Source: Cephalotrichum gorgonifer (taxonomy: Eukaryota > Ascomycota > Sordariomycetes > Microascales > Microascaceae). From it: DNA of 64,000 nucleotides. The translations under genes were made by a program, and so were the position numbers. The notes under the pieces were generated by a model. That model saw nothing but the letters and a program-made list of their open reading frames with translations, had not been told where the DNA came from and searched no databases. Below, in pieces: positions 48,142 to 59,200 of this stretch. Within the stretch, counting starts at the first letter, position 1, and each line of letters opens with the position of its first letter. The stretch spans positions 3,312,665-3,376,664 of the forward strand of contig ONZQ02000001.1 in assembly GCA_900312665.1 (NCBI GenBank), written 5' to 3'.

Positions 48142-51100
48142 CTACTGGAAGAGCTCAGGCCTGGCCTGGTGGAGGAGCTCGACAACCTTGGTCACCAGCG
48201 CCCGGGTCTCGTCGTCGAGCTGCTCCTGGGGGTCGCTGAGGACGGCCTTGAAGACGGGGACCAGGCGGGGGGTCAGCTCCTGGACGGTAGGGTTTGACGC
48301 GTCATCTGCAAAAACTGTTAGCATCTATTCTTCGACAGCTGGGATTAAGAAAGCCGGGGGTTACGTACAGAGCTTGTAGATGCACTGGAAGATGGGCGCG
48401 TTCTCCTCGAAGTCCTCCTTGAGGGGGAGCACGTTGACAACAGCGGGAAGCAGCTTCGCGACGATCGCCGGGTCGGGGTTGCGCGACATCATGCGGGAGA
48501 AGCATCCCGCGATGTTGTCCTGCATCCGCGCGTCCGTGATCGACAGGGCGGGCTCGAGCTTGACGACGACGTCCTCGTACAGGCTCAGGACGTTGTTGTC
48601 CTGGGAGCTGATGATGAGCTGGCCGATGGCGAAGGCGGCGTTGGACTTGGTGAGGACGTCGTTGTCCGAGAGGCGGTGGAGGAGGATCTTGGCCAGGGAC
48701 TCGGTGTAGGGGGTCACGGCGCCGTCGAGGTACCTGACGATCTCGGCGATGGCGCCGGTCGCGGTGGACCTCTCGAGGCTCTCCTGAGAGCTGGCGTACT
48801 TGATGATGGGCTTCTGGAAAACGTTCCAGTGCTCGGCGAAGGCGGGGCCCATGGCCGCCGCCATGCCGATGACGACGTCCATGGCGGTGTCGATGACGAG
48901 CCAGTCGAACTCGGACGTACCGGCCTCGACGTCGTGGTCCTCCTCATCACCCAAGTCCTGCTGGCAGGGGTGGGATCGGGTGATGATGGAGGCGAGGGTA
49001 GAGACCATCTGCGTCTCAAAGTCCTCGATGCCGAGGATGGCGGGGCCGCAAAGCTTGAGCGTCTCAGCCGCGTACTGATTGATGGCGGTGACAACACCCC
49101 TGTTCGATAATTAGTACAGTCCAAACCCCCGGTCGATAATCTGAACTTAGAAGCAAAGAAAAGAAAACGAATCCCGCGAGTAGATCAGAAGCTGATTAGA
49201 CGTTTTCTCACCATGGCCATAAATGGCGTCTGCGTGAGCTGGGTAAACGCAACGTTTTCATCATGTGGAGCGGGAAGAAACAGAAAGAAAAGAACAAAAA
49301 GGGGGGTCAAAAGGGGAGAAGGCACGTACCGCTCGGCCTCATCGGGCCATCCACTTAGCGTGGCCTTGACAACGAGACCACCGATGTGGGCCAGCGCCGG
49401 GTCGGGGACAGGGTTGCTCTTGGGCGAGCCAGGCTTCCAGGGCTGCTTCTCCATAAGCTTCCAGACACGAGTGTACGTCCTCCACAGGGTCGAAACCGCC
49501 GCCTTCCTGCAGCCCTCGAACGAGTGGTCGGCAAGAGGCATGAGCTTCTCTAGGGTCGGCTCAAGGTAAGACTTGATATCATCAAGGTTGCACGACTCGC
49601 TGATAACATCACCGAGAACCTCGATGGCGACCTCCTGCTGAAGGGCAATGGCCGTCGCGCCGGTGAAGTCCTCGAGATCATCCCACGCATCGTCCTCGTC
49701 CATATCGATAATGGAATCATCCCCCGCCTCATTGTCGTCGTCGTCGTCACCGCGCTTCAGCTTCAGCTTCTTGCCGCCGACAACGAGCACATCGTTCTCG
49801 GAAGCGCCCTCGACGAGGCCGTCGAGCGAGACCTCCTCCTCCTCGAGCTCAAGGGTCTCTAGGAGACCGCTGAAGACGCCGGGGAGGAACTCCTTGAAGT
49901 GCTCGCCGTAGATCTTGGACAGCTCTCCCCAAAGAAGGAAGCTGGTCTCCTTAAGACGGGCGTTGTCGATGCTGAGGGCCTCCTCGCTAGCCTTCATGAG
50001 GTCCATGACGTACGGCTGGAAGAGCTCGGCGCCGATAGCGTGAGCGACGGAGCCCATGGAATCGCACACGGACGATCGGAGAGCCAGGGCCTCCTCGCCT
50101 TCCGTGAGGCTGACGTAGGGAGCGAGGGCAGTCAGGACATCCTTGTAGTAAGGGGTGAAGTTATCGCCCATAGAGGCGGCAATGGCACCAATGGCACCGG
50201 CGGCAGCGGCCTTGACGCTAAGGTCACTGTGCGACAGGAGAGCTCCGAGAGAAGGAAGGAACTTCTCGCCATAGACCTTGGCAGCGTCCTTGTCGAGGCT
50301 GCCAACGCCGAGGGAGTTCAGGGCACCACAGACGGCCCGGATGATGCTGACATTGCCCTTGTTGGTACCCTGGGTGGAGGCCTCGAGGTTCTTCAGCAGG
50401 GCGGCAAAGATCTCGTCGTGCTTAGGCGCGAGCTCGTCAGCCATCTCATCGGCAAGCTGAATGACACCGATCAAACTGGCGTGTCGGACACCCTCATCGC
50501 TGTCGTTGAGAAGGGTGACAATAATGGGCAGGATAGCAGCGAGCTGGGTAGAGATGAAGTCGGGCGAACCTTCCGCGGCATTTCCGAGCGAGAGAATGGC
50601 CGCCTTCCGGAAGGAGGGAGACTCGTGGGCCGCCAGCTTCGGGAAATCGTCCAAGAGAGGGACAATGACCTGGCGGGGGGGAAGGTCAGAGGAGAGCTGG
50701 TCGATGAGCGTAAGCGCAGACCTGACGGGCGTCAGCTCGTCCATGTCATCGTCGAGAAGGTCATCATCCATCTCGGTGACAATCTTGAGACTGGTGGTCA
50801 TGAGCCTGGCACCGACGTCCTTCATGCCCTGGATCTTCATGCGGCGCGCATGGACGGCCTGGCTGAGGAAGGCGATGGCCTGGGACCGAGCATCCTCCTC
50901 GAGCTCAGTGTTCGCGGCAATCTCCATCATGAAGTCGAGGAGGTCCTTAAGATGCGCGTTCAGGAGCGCGGGCTCATAGGCCAGGAACGACTGGAGAACC
51001 TCGAAGACGTCACCGTAGTACTCCGAGTTCTCGTTATCGATGGCATCCTTGAGAATCCGTACCATCGCAGGGAAGAGGGCCTGGATAGCCTTGACGGAGT

Positions 51101-51777
51101 CCTCATCATCTTCGGGGTCAATGACGATCAGGAGAGCGCCGATCGACTTGATGGTGTTGACACAGACATCCTTGCTCTGAGGGTCGTTGATGGTCCGAGC
51201 AAAGAGCTCGAAGAGCTGGGAGATGTGATCCGTGAACCTCGTGGGGTCGTTGTCCAGGAGGGAGTAGACGATGTACGAGCCGACCTCACGGGAAACAACA
51301 TCCTCCTTGGTGTTAAGGGTTATGATGTGCCTCAGAAGCTCCTCGTCATCCGAGAGGTCTGTCGTAGCGATGATGGCTATCAGACGAGAGAGAGAGCGGC
51401 GGGCATGCGCCGAGGGCTCCTTGAGAACACCCTCAAGGAGGTGCTGCTTCGCTAGGCCCTTCTGGTTGGCTGGGACACTGGGCCAGTGCTTCTCAGCTAT
51501 GCGACCAGCCTGAACGGAGGCAAGCTGGCGGATGCCACCATTGTCGTGGGTGATGGCGATCTCGATCAAGAGCAGGAGAGACTCCGGCTGGGAGAAGTAG
51601 TTCTTCTGGAGCTCCGCCGTAACCGCCTTGACATTCTGGGTGTCAGCTAGAGGGAGAACAGGCGAGTCAGTATTATAGATTCATCCACGCCGGGTCATCC
51701 GAGAAGCTGGGACATGGGATATAGAACTCACGGATCTGGCTGGCCTCGAGCAGCTGGATGAGCTTTGACTTGTCCAT
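48142..51777 (-). CDS. KAP123: Karyopherin KAP123 / importin beta-4
   Basis: Nuclear import receptor; in yeast Kap123 carries ribosomal proteins and histones into the nucleus. Exons 51732-51777, 49330-51646, 48369-49099 and 48142-48305 join in phase to 1085 residues, close to the family length. The N-terminus reads MDKSKLIQLLEASQIPDTQ, followed by a series of HEAT repeats. Recognisable blocks include AGRIAEKHWPSV, AILSLGNAAEGSPDF, SLIGVIQLADEMADEL and IITRSHPCQQDLGDEEDHD, and an acidic loop (DDDDDNEAGDDSIIDMDEDD) interrupts a late repeat. The intron between exons 2 and 3 is 230 nt; its reading frame stays open for about 50 codons, so the donor GTACGT at 49329 was chosen because it restores the conserved DEAERGVVTAINQY junction. 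Confidence 0.92.
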
Positions 51778-52356
51778 GGTGAAAGAGACTGACTGATGTC
51801 GCGTTTCTTAGGTTGTGTGGAGGGGAAAGGACAACGGGGAACAACAAGGCCAAGCGCCCCTTCTTATTTAGACGGCCAAGGGAAAACTTTGCCGGCGCGG
51901 AAATTGTGGGTGACGGCTACTGGTTGCTGCCCGACCCAAAATTTGTGTGGGAACTGAGGGGGAACGAACGAAAACAAAGGGTCCAGAAGCTAAAAATTTC
52001 GCGTCGAAAATTTCCTGAAGGAGGGGTGAAAGTTACCCCACCCTCGCTCGATAAGATAAGATACTTTGAATTTGGCGTGCCCCGCCTCTAAAGGAAATGA
52101 GGGGGGAACTAATAGGCATAGCGACGGTTGTCACCCAGTTTGTTCCCCGCCTATTATTACTCGTGCTTCCCAAAACCGACATTGGTTGGCCTGGCAGCTT
52201 TGCTTGTGCGACAGAAGCGCGTAGCAACACCCTTGTGCCCTCTAGTCGGACCATTTGGCATTTTGGAGTTGGTGGCCTTGAATCTTGGACCAGACTGCCG
52301 CATAGATGATTGTGTGTCGACAACTTTGCTGATTTTATCGCTTTCCGATCTCAAAG
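51778..52356. other. Shared divergent promoter of KAP123 and the PhyH gene
   Basis: 579 bp between divergent start codons. It includes two AAAAATTTC/GAAAATTTC elements at 51992-52014 that resemble the yeast rRNA-processing element. Confidence 0.5.
51992..52014. promoter_or_regulatory. Paired RRPE-like AAAATTT elements
   Basis: TAAAAATTTCG and CGAAAATTTCC lie next to each other as an imperfect inverted repeat, about 220 bp upstream of KAP123. RRPE elements control ribosome-biogenesis genes in yeast, a fitting context for an importer of ribosomal proteins; direct function is inference. Confidence 0.35.
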
Positions 52357-53286
52357 ATGGTGGTCGAAGGAATATCCGGTGGCCTCACGCCAGATCAAAT
52401 CGCCACCTTTGAGAAAGATGGCTACCTCCTCATCCCCGATGCCCTCAAGCCCGAAACTGTGGCCGCTCTCCTTGCCGAAACTCATTCTCTCCTGGAAAAC
52501 TTTACCCTCGACGACCACCCCATGACCCGCTTTTCCACGGGCGAGAAATCCGACCACGTGGGCGACGATTACTTCCTCTCCTCGGGGGACAAGATCCGCT
52601 TCTTCTTCGAGGAGGATGCCTTCGATGCGGCCGGCAATCTGATGAAGCCAAAGGCTCGCGCCATCAACAAGATCGGCCACTACCTTCACGAGCTCTCCCC
52701 GCCCTTCTCCGGCCTCACCAAGCCCGATAGCACGGAGCCGGTGCGCCCCGCAGAGGTGGCCAGAAACCTCGGCTACAGGGACCCAAGGTGCCTACAGAGC
52801 ATGGTGATTTGTAAACAGCCTGAGATCGGGGGCGCCGTTCCACCGCACCAGGACTCCACCTTCTTGTACACCGATGCGCCGTCCGCCGTCGGCTTCTGGT
52901 ACGCACTAGAGGATGCGACGCTCGAGAATGGGTGTCTCAGCTTCCTGCCAGGCTCGCATAAGTGGGCGCCGATTTCTAAACGGCTTGTGCGAAAGCCGGG
53001 TGATGCGGGGACGGAAATAGTTGACCATGATGGGCCCCAATTTCCTCTAGGTGACGGATATGTCGAGAAGGATGGAGTGGATGGGGAGTATGTCCCGGGT
53101 GAGGTGAAAGCTGGGACTCTCGTGCTTATCCACGGCAACCTCTTGCATAAGAGTGAGAAGAACACCAGCAAGAAGGGAAGGATAATCTACACGTTCCATG
53201 TGATTGAGGGGGACGGGGCAAAGTATGATGAGAGAAACTGGCTTCAACCGCCAGGGTCAGGGTTCACCAAGTTATATGCTGCTTGA
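52357..53286 (+). CDS. Phytanoyl-CoA dioxygenase (PhyH) family protein, PHYHD1-like
   Basis: Fe(II)/2-oxoglutarate-dependent oxygenase fold. One exon, 309 residues. The N-terminus LTPDQIATFEKDGYLLIPDA is typical of the family. Metal ligands are His164 and Asp166 in PPHQDSTF and, probably, His264 in HGNLLHKSEKNTS; the following Arg in KKGRIIYTFH would hold 2-oxoglutarate. LENGCLSFLPGSHKW is the expected core strand. The protein resembles PHYHD1 more than peroxisomal PhyH. It has no clear PTS1 signal (ends KLYAA), so a cytosolic place is likely. The substrate cannot be told from sequence. Convergent with the WKF gene at 140 bp. Confidence 0.92.
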   Translation: MVVEGISGGLTPDQIATFEKDGYLLIPDALKPETVAALLAETHSLLENFTLDDHPMTRFSTGEKSDHVGDDYFLSSGDKIRFFFEEDAFDAAGNLMKPKARAINKIGHYLHELSPPFSGLTKPDSTEPVRPAEVARNLGYRDPRCLQSMVICKQPEIGGAVPPHQDSTFLYTDAPSAVGFWYALEDATLENGCLSFLPGSHKWAPISKRLVRKPGDAGTEIVDHDGPQFPLGDGYVEKDGVDGEYVPGEVKAGTLVLIHGNLLHKSEKNTSKKGRIIYTFHVIEGDGAKYDERNWLQPPGSGFTKLYAA

Positions 53287-53427
53287 GGGCGGGGCGGGCG
53301 GATGGTTCACAACCGTGTCTGGCTAGGATGAAAGGAGTCGGAGGGTATTGGTGGATAAGTAAATGTGTCATGAGTCTATATCCAGGAAGGGGTTTCATCG
53401 CCGTGAGAAGCTATTAATAAAGATGAT

Positions 53428-54675
53428 CTAGTCGGAATCGCTGTCCTCGTCATCATCGGCGTCATCGTCAGACGAGGATGATGAGCTACTAGACGTGTCT
53501 TCCTCGTTGCGTGTAGCACCGCCATCCACGTCCATCTCATCATCCGAGTCATCAGAGGAGTCCGACGAGTCGGAAGAGTCAGAGTCAGACTCCTCGTCGT
53601 CGTCGCTAGACTCGCTGTCACTGTCGGAGTCCGAATCCGATTCGGACGACGAGGAGTCTTGATCGGCACCACGTCGTTTCGAAGCACGTACGCGCTTGAC
53701 AGGGCGGGTCGTGCCGTCGTTGAGCTTCAACCTCTTGCCGGCATCATCAGGCTCCTCCGACACTTCCTTTGCTAGCGAGGATTCCCTCTCGTCTGCTTCC
53801 TTCTCGCCTGTGGCGGTCGTCGTGGTCGTCGTGGTTGCTTCACTCTCGTCGCTATCGCTGCTTAGCTCCTCGAGAACGATCTCAGCCCGCATCCGCTTGG
53901 CCACTCGTTGCGCTACTGCCGGGTCCACGCCATTGCCCGCATAGTCCAATTCGTTGAAGGCCTTCCTCTTCGACGCCGACTCGCTTCGCTGTAGGATGAC
54001 CGACATTATCTCCTCGTACTGCTTCTCCTTTGCCTCGACGTCGGTAGTCCCCTGGGGGAAGTGATCCTTCTTGTCCTCCATATCTGCGGTGGTGATATTC
54101 TTCGCAGCCTCTAGCAACCTGGTCTTGATGTATCCCTTTATATCGCTGACGTAGTCATAAAAGGTCTCGATGTCGGAGGCAGGGAGGAGGGTCGGGTTGA
54201 AGGCGTGGTTGATCAGCTGCGTCTGGTGGTTCTTGTTGAACTTCCAGCTCTCGCGTGACGCCTTCCAGCGTCGAAGGTAGTCGAGCGGCACGGCGAGGTC
54301 AGGCGGGGCGACGGGACCTTGGGGCACGGGGGCCTTCGGACCCTTCTTCTTTTTCGGGGTGGACTTGGCCTTCTTGGATGCGGCCGCCGCTTGCCCCGTA
54401 GGGTCGCTCCCTTGCGCAAAGGACACGGATTTTGGTCTCTGAGGAGGTGTTCCGAAGTCGCGGTCATCCGTCCTCGACTTCTTCAGGGCTGGCCTGCCTG
54501 CTGGCGAGTCTCCAGCGTTCTGGAACTTTCGCTTGGGGGATTCAAAGTTGTCCCTCTGGAAGGAGGCATTGGGGGCATTAGGTGCGCCGGTAGGAGTGCT
54601 TAGGGTTTCGGTTGCGGAACCCGCAGACTTGAGCTTGAGGCCCAACCGCTGCCAGGCGGGTACTCGTTGCGCCAT
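53428..54675 (-). CDS. WKF-domain protein, likely nucleolar rRNA-processing factor
   Basis: One exon, 415 residues from MAQRVPAWQRLGLKLKSAG. The domain at about 125-215 carries the name-giving WKF motif (LDYLRRWKASRESWKFNKNH, QTQLINHAFNP) and FYDYVSDIKGYIKTRLLEAA. This is the WKF/C7orf50 family, associated with ribosome biogenesis. A Lys-rich region precedes it (KKAKSTPKKKKGPKAP). The C-terminal third is an extreme Ser/Asp/Glu tail, like nucleolar chaperones such as Nopp140. The start at 54675 is chosen because the basic MAQRVPAW block looks like a true N-terminus; an in-frame ATG at 54762 would add 29 residues. Divergent from proteasome subunit alpha-1. Confidence 0.85.
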   Translation of the reverse strand: MAQRVPAWQRLGLKLKSAGSATETLSTPTGAPNAPNASFQRDNFESPKRKFQNAGDSPAGRPALKKSRTDDRDFGTPPQRPKSVSFAQGSDPTGQAAAASKKAKSTPKKKKGPKAPVPQGPVAPPDLAVPLDYLRRWKASRESWKFNKNHQTQLINHAFNPTLLPASDIETFYDYVSDIKGYIKTRLLEAAKNITTADMEDKKDHFPQGTTDVEAKEKQYEEIMSVILQRSESASKRKAFNELDYAGNGVDPAVAQRVAKRMRAEIVLEELSSDSDESEATTTTTTTATGEKEADERESSLAKEVSEEPDDAGKRLKLNDGTTRPVKRVRASKRRGADQDSSSSESDSDSDSDSESSDDDEESDSDSSDSSDSSDDSDDEMDVDGGATRNEEDTSSSSSSSSDDDADDDEDSDSD

Positions 54676-55232
54676 CGTTTGGGCAGATACTACCAGATGG
54701 GGCCCTGCGTGGATTGGGTTGCGGTGTTTGTGCTGTAGGACGGCCTGACACAATGCTTTCACGTGCTTTCCCGTCTATCCGTAACGGGAGTGTACTGCTT
54801 TCTGGCGGATTTTCGAATTGGAGTAAGGTGGAGGGACGAAGTGCGTTTTTGCGTGTGGTGTTTGAGTGATGAGCAGCCAGCCTCGACTTTTTTTATGGAT
54901 TTTATTTTCTTGGTGCATTTTTCTCCTACCTCAATTGATTTTATTAATAGGCTCTGGTCCAGGGACAAGGTACGGCTCGGTACGTACCTACGTTATGTAA
55001 GCGTAATTGAAACTCTGTTCTGCCTGAGGTTGTTAATCCTAAGCTTCAGCCTTCTAAGCTTGTGTGAGCTCAGGCAGCTCCCACCAACGCGTTCCGCCCC
55101 AGCAATTCCTCAGCTTGCCAACGACCCGATCCCCCCCAGCTACCTCTCCCGCCAAAGCTCTATCATCTTACCGAACGCCCTCCCTACAACCATAACTGTA
55201 TCAGAGAGACGCCACTTCACCAACCCGTCAAG
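54676..55232. other. Shared divergent promoter of the WKF gene and SCL1
   Basis: 557 bp between divergent starts; the right half is pyrimidine-rich. No further element is recognised. Confidence 0.5.
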
Positions 55233-56287
55233 ATGTCGAGTACGTTTTCGGACCTCTCCAACGGCCAATTCGATCGGAGCGCTAATGGGAATATGACGGA
55301 TAGACACCGCATCGGACAGACACATTACGATCTTCTCGGAGCAGGGGCGCCTGTACCAAGTTGGTATGAAGAGCTCGGCTTCCCGTGGCCGAATTTACAT
55401 TGCTGACACCGCGGCCTAGAATATGCCTTCAAGGCCATCACAGCCGCGAACATCATGTCCATAGGACTCAAGGGCAAGGACTGCGCGGTGGTCTTGTCCC
55501 AGAAGAAGGTCCCCGTACGTCCTACCTGCACGGACTATCACAGCTGAGAGGTGCAGAAGACTGACAACCTGCAGGACAAGCTGATCGACCCCTCGTCCGT
55601 CACGCACATTTTCCAGATCTCCCCATCCATCGGCGCCGTCATGACCGGATCCATCGCCGACGCCAGACCCCTGGCCCAACGTGCGCAGTCCGAGGCGGCG
55701 GAGTTCAGGTACAAGTACGGATATGAGATGCCCGTCGATGCGCTTGCCAAGCGAATGGCGAACATTTCCCAGGTCTATACCCAGAGGGTAAGTCGATTCC
55801 CGAGACCATGCTTGCCATTGCCCCTCCCATCACATCCCCATCTCATATACGTACACCTCGGTATCAAAGGAGAATGCTCACATAGGCGCCCTGCTCATAG
55901 GCCATGATGCGTCCGTACGGCGTTGCGACGACCCTGATTTCGCTCGACGAGGAACTCGGACCCCAGCTGTTCAAGTGCGACCCAGCCGGCTACTTCGTGG
56001 GATACAAGGGTGCGGCCGCCGGCCCGAAGCAGCAGGAGGCCATCAACCACCTGGAGAAGAAGCTGAGGAACAAGGACTGCGCGCCGGGAAATTGGGAGGA
56101 TGTCGTCGAGCTAGCCATCACTACGCTCAACACTGTTCTCAGCATGGACTTCAAGAAGACGGAGATCGAGATTGGGATTGTCGGTGGCCCGCGGCCCGAC
56201 GGGAAGGAAGGGACGTACGCTGGATTCCGGACCCTGACGGAGGACGAGATTGATGAGAGATTACAGGCTATCGCCGACAAGGACTAA
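55233..56287 (+). CDS. SCL1: 20S proteasome subunit alpha-1 (SCL1; human PSMA6)
   Basis: Outer-ring subunit of the 20S proteasome core. Exons 55233-55239, 55304-55363, 55420-55514, 55575-55787 and 55901-56287 join in phase to 253 residues. The N-terminal alpha signature reads DRHITIFSEQGRLYQVEYAF, followed by KAITAANIMSIGLKGKDCAV, the diagnostic alpha-1 block. PSIGAVMTGSIADARPLAQR, YGYEMPVDALAKRMANISQV and CDPAGYFVGYKG follow, and the end is DERLQAIADKD. Exon 1 is just 7 nt (ATGTCGA), split by an intron right after the second codon. The acceptor at 55900 is chosen over CATAG at 55884, because the earlier one leads to a stop. Confidence 0.96.
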
Positions 56288-59200
56288 TAACATGCTGGGG
56301 CGCAAATACTATCGGTGATATTTCTTTTTACCTGCGCGCGGGAAACGAGAGGGATCGACGGTGCGCTGGGGCCGTGAAACCAGTGAACTAGGTAAAGCGG
56401 ACGAGGCACGTGTCTACGGGCAAACCATTGGGGCTACACCCCCGTGGCTTATATGTACGACTACGAAGGTAGATGATGTTATAGCACAACGTGCCATGGA
56501 CGGGTGGCGACTATTCACATACCTTACATACGTAGCTCATCTGGGTTCCATTCAGCAAGCCACACTATGCCGAGGACCCCTAGTCCATTGCATGATCGAC
56601 ATGCCGCCGGGCGGGTGCGTAGTGCGTACTTGTGGTCTAGGCCACAGACAGCCACAACTAGACCCAACACTCGGTATGCCTCGGCTGAGGCGTTACCCAC
56701 ACACGGGCCAGACATTAGCATTCTTCGACGCACGGGAGCGGGGTTGGGTTGCGGAGGTGAAGCTCGCCGATGGGTCTCCGACTGGCCAGACGAGGGCGCG
56801 AGTTCATTTCGCAATACCGTCGAGTGGCTTGCGCCCCGACCAACTTGCCCAGTTTTCCGACGTTTCCCTTCCTCGGGATCGTCCTCCCCCCCGGCTCCCC
56901 GTCCCTCTGTGGCTCCGTGGGGGGGGGGAGGGATGGATGAGAGCAGAGGGGACCAGAGCAGTGGGGTTGGTGCATGTATGCCTGAACATGGAACAGACTA
57001 ATATAGATCAGAATTTGGCCAAACGACCACTAATGTCGTTGTTTGGCTGGATAGTTCAAATCAACTGTGGGGGGGAGGCACGCCGTGGTCTTCGGCCAAG
57101 TCTGCAGGGGTGGACACGAAATGTATTGCTTCCTTAGTTTATCATCACGATGCGAGATGGAGCTACGAGTAGTCTCCTGAGTTCCTAGAGGAGAGCCCCT
57201 CAGGATCCATCACGCCCCGCACCGCGGCATGGGTGCGCCACCTTCTATGGAAAGCTCGCCGCCTCTGCCACTATCACATACCTGGCGATCTCCTAACCCC
57301 GACCCCGACCTCGGCCTCTTAGGGTGCGGGACGACGGACCAGTTCGTCCGCCCGCTGCACTGCCTGTGCTAGTACGGCACGCCACAGTGGTGCGGTCTTT
57401 TGGATGCCAGCTGTGATCTTGCGTTCTCTGGATTAATCGAGCACTGCGAGTGTTAGTTACATTGTAGGCGTTCAGCCCTCCCCTTCCCCCCCTTCCGCCC
57501 CGCCCCGCCCCGCCCAAAAGCATCTCAGTCTGTGGCGACGGCGTCCACTAGACCCCAAGGAACACGCCTGTCATGTCAGAGCGCCGAGAGCTTCCGGGCC
57601 AATTGCGTTGCTATACGGGGTAGGGGCGTAACGGCTTTTTCTGCGGGATCTAGGGCGTGTGGGGGATCTCGTGTTGGAGACTCTTACCCCCTTGCCTGTC
57701 CGTTTTTTTGGGGGGGGAGGGGGAGGGGGGAGGGGAAGGGGTTGACAAGGAACCGGAACCGGAACGAAGAGCCGAGGAGGCGTGAATGGACGCATGAGAA
57801 GGGTGAGGGAAGGGGAGGAGCGGGGCGAGTGGGAGCCAGAACCATGGCGGGCACCGCTTCTGGAAGCCGGGGGGAAGTACTTGGCCGTAAGCGCAAGGAT
57901 GAAAGATGAGGCTGGGACGGATTGGGAAGGGGGGGTTGAGCCCAAGGCGGCTGATAGGTCTGGGCATCGAGAAGTTTGAACATCGAAAGCTGAAAGCTGG
58001 AGGCTGGGCGGAACGTCATAGCCAACCGGGGGATTTGCTAGCCGGTGAGGGTAGCATTTCCAAACGGCCCTTCCTTGTATGTATTGCAGATGCCCTCTCC
58101 CCCGGGCCAGAAAGGGGAAACTACTCCGTAAAGAGGAAGTGAAACGGATCAAAAACCTCACTACGTCGAAGGGCGACGTGGAGGGAAGTAAAGGGAACAT
58201 GAGGGTGGATACTTGCTATTTCACGACATGATGATCTTGGCCAATGGGACCTAGGAAAAGTCTCGGGTGGATGGCTGTGCCCCAGGAAGGAGTGTGTTGT
58301 ACCCACGCCAGTCGTAGCTTCCCGCCCGGCGCGACCTCGGCTGAGCAACCAGGGCTGACAGCGGCACGGCACAGCACAACCCAGCATAGCACAGCATAGC
58401 ATAATACCTCACGGCACAGTAATACGGCGGCGGCACAGCCAAGAGCTCTGAGACACATATGGTGATCCGCCGACCCGCCCCCGCCGACCCGCCGCCCAGA
58501 AACCTGCCGAACCCGCCGCCAGGGTTTCCGCCCGACGCACGCACGCACGCACACGCATGCTACGATGCAACGCACGATATATGCCCCGGGCGGCGGTGAG
58601 ACGAAATTTCCGAGGACGATTTCAGCTGGCGAGGAGAGGCCGCTCGCCCGTCGGCGGGCTTGGCAAAGGGGCCGGAACTAATCATGAGCCACAGGACCAG
58701 CAGGAGCCACACAGGAGCCACAGGGTATATAAAAGTACAACAAGTACGTACACCCATACGTACTGCACTACTCCGTACAGAGTACGAGTATACAAGAGAG
58801 AAGGAAAACAGGTCGGTCCCGGCAGGTAGGGAGGCGACCACGCTCTGCAAGGGCCTCGACCGGCATGAAGCCATATGCAACGTACAAGCCCACTACCGGA
58901 TCGGGAACGACGCCGGGGGGCGGGGTCCACTTTCGGCAGCGGATGTGGAGCTGAAGTTTGGTTGGGAATCGAGTTGAGTGGTTGCGGCTGTATCGTGGCT
59001 ATTCTTGGGACGTATGTATGTACGACAAGACAGCGGAGTGGAGTGAGGGCAAGAAAGGGGAAAGCAAGCAAGAGGGAATTAATTCTTTCTCTTTTACTTG
59101 TGCGAGTTGGACGAGTACCTGTCAAATATTCGTCTTGGCAGTACTTTCTCGTACTTGTACACCATACTCACATCTCGTGTGTGCATGGTACCATGTAGGT

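Noticed and set aside
56361..57137. Long open frame of 258 codons on the plus strand
   Set aside because: It has no ATG near its start, no recognisable domain and irregular composition; GC-rich DNA yields such frames by chance.
57571..58200. 209-codon minus-strand open frame with a long Pro run
   Set aside because: It reads through G-rich repeats and has no domain or splice support.
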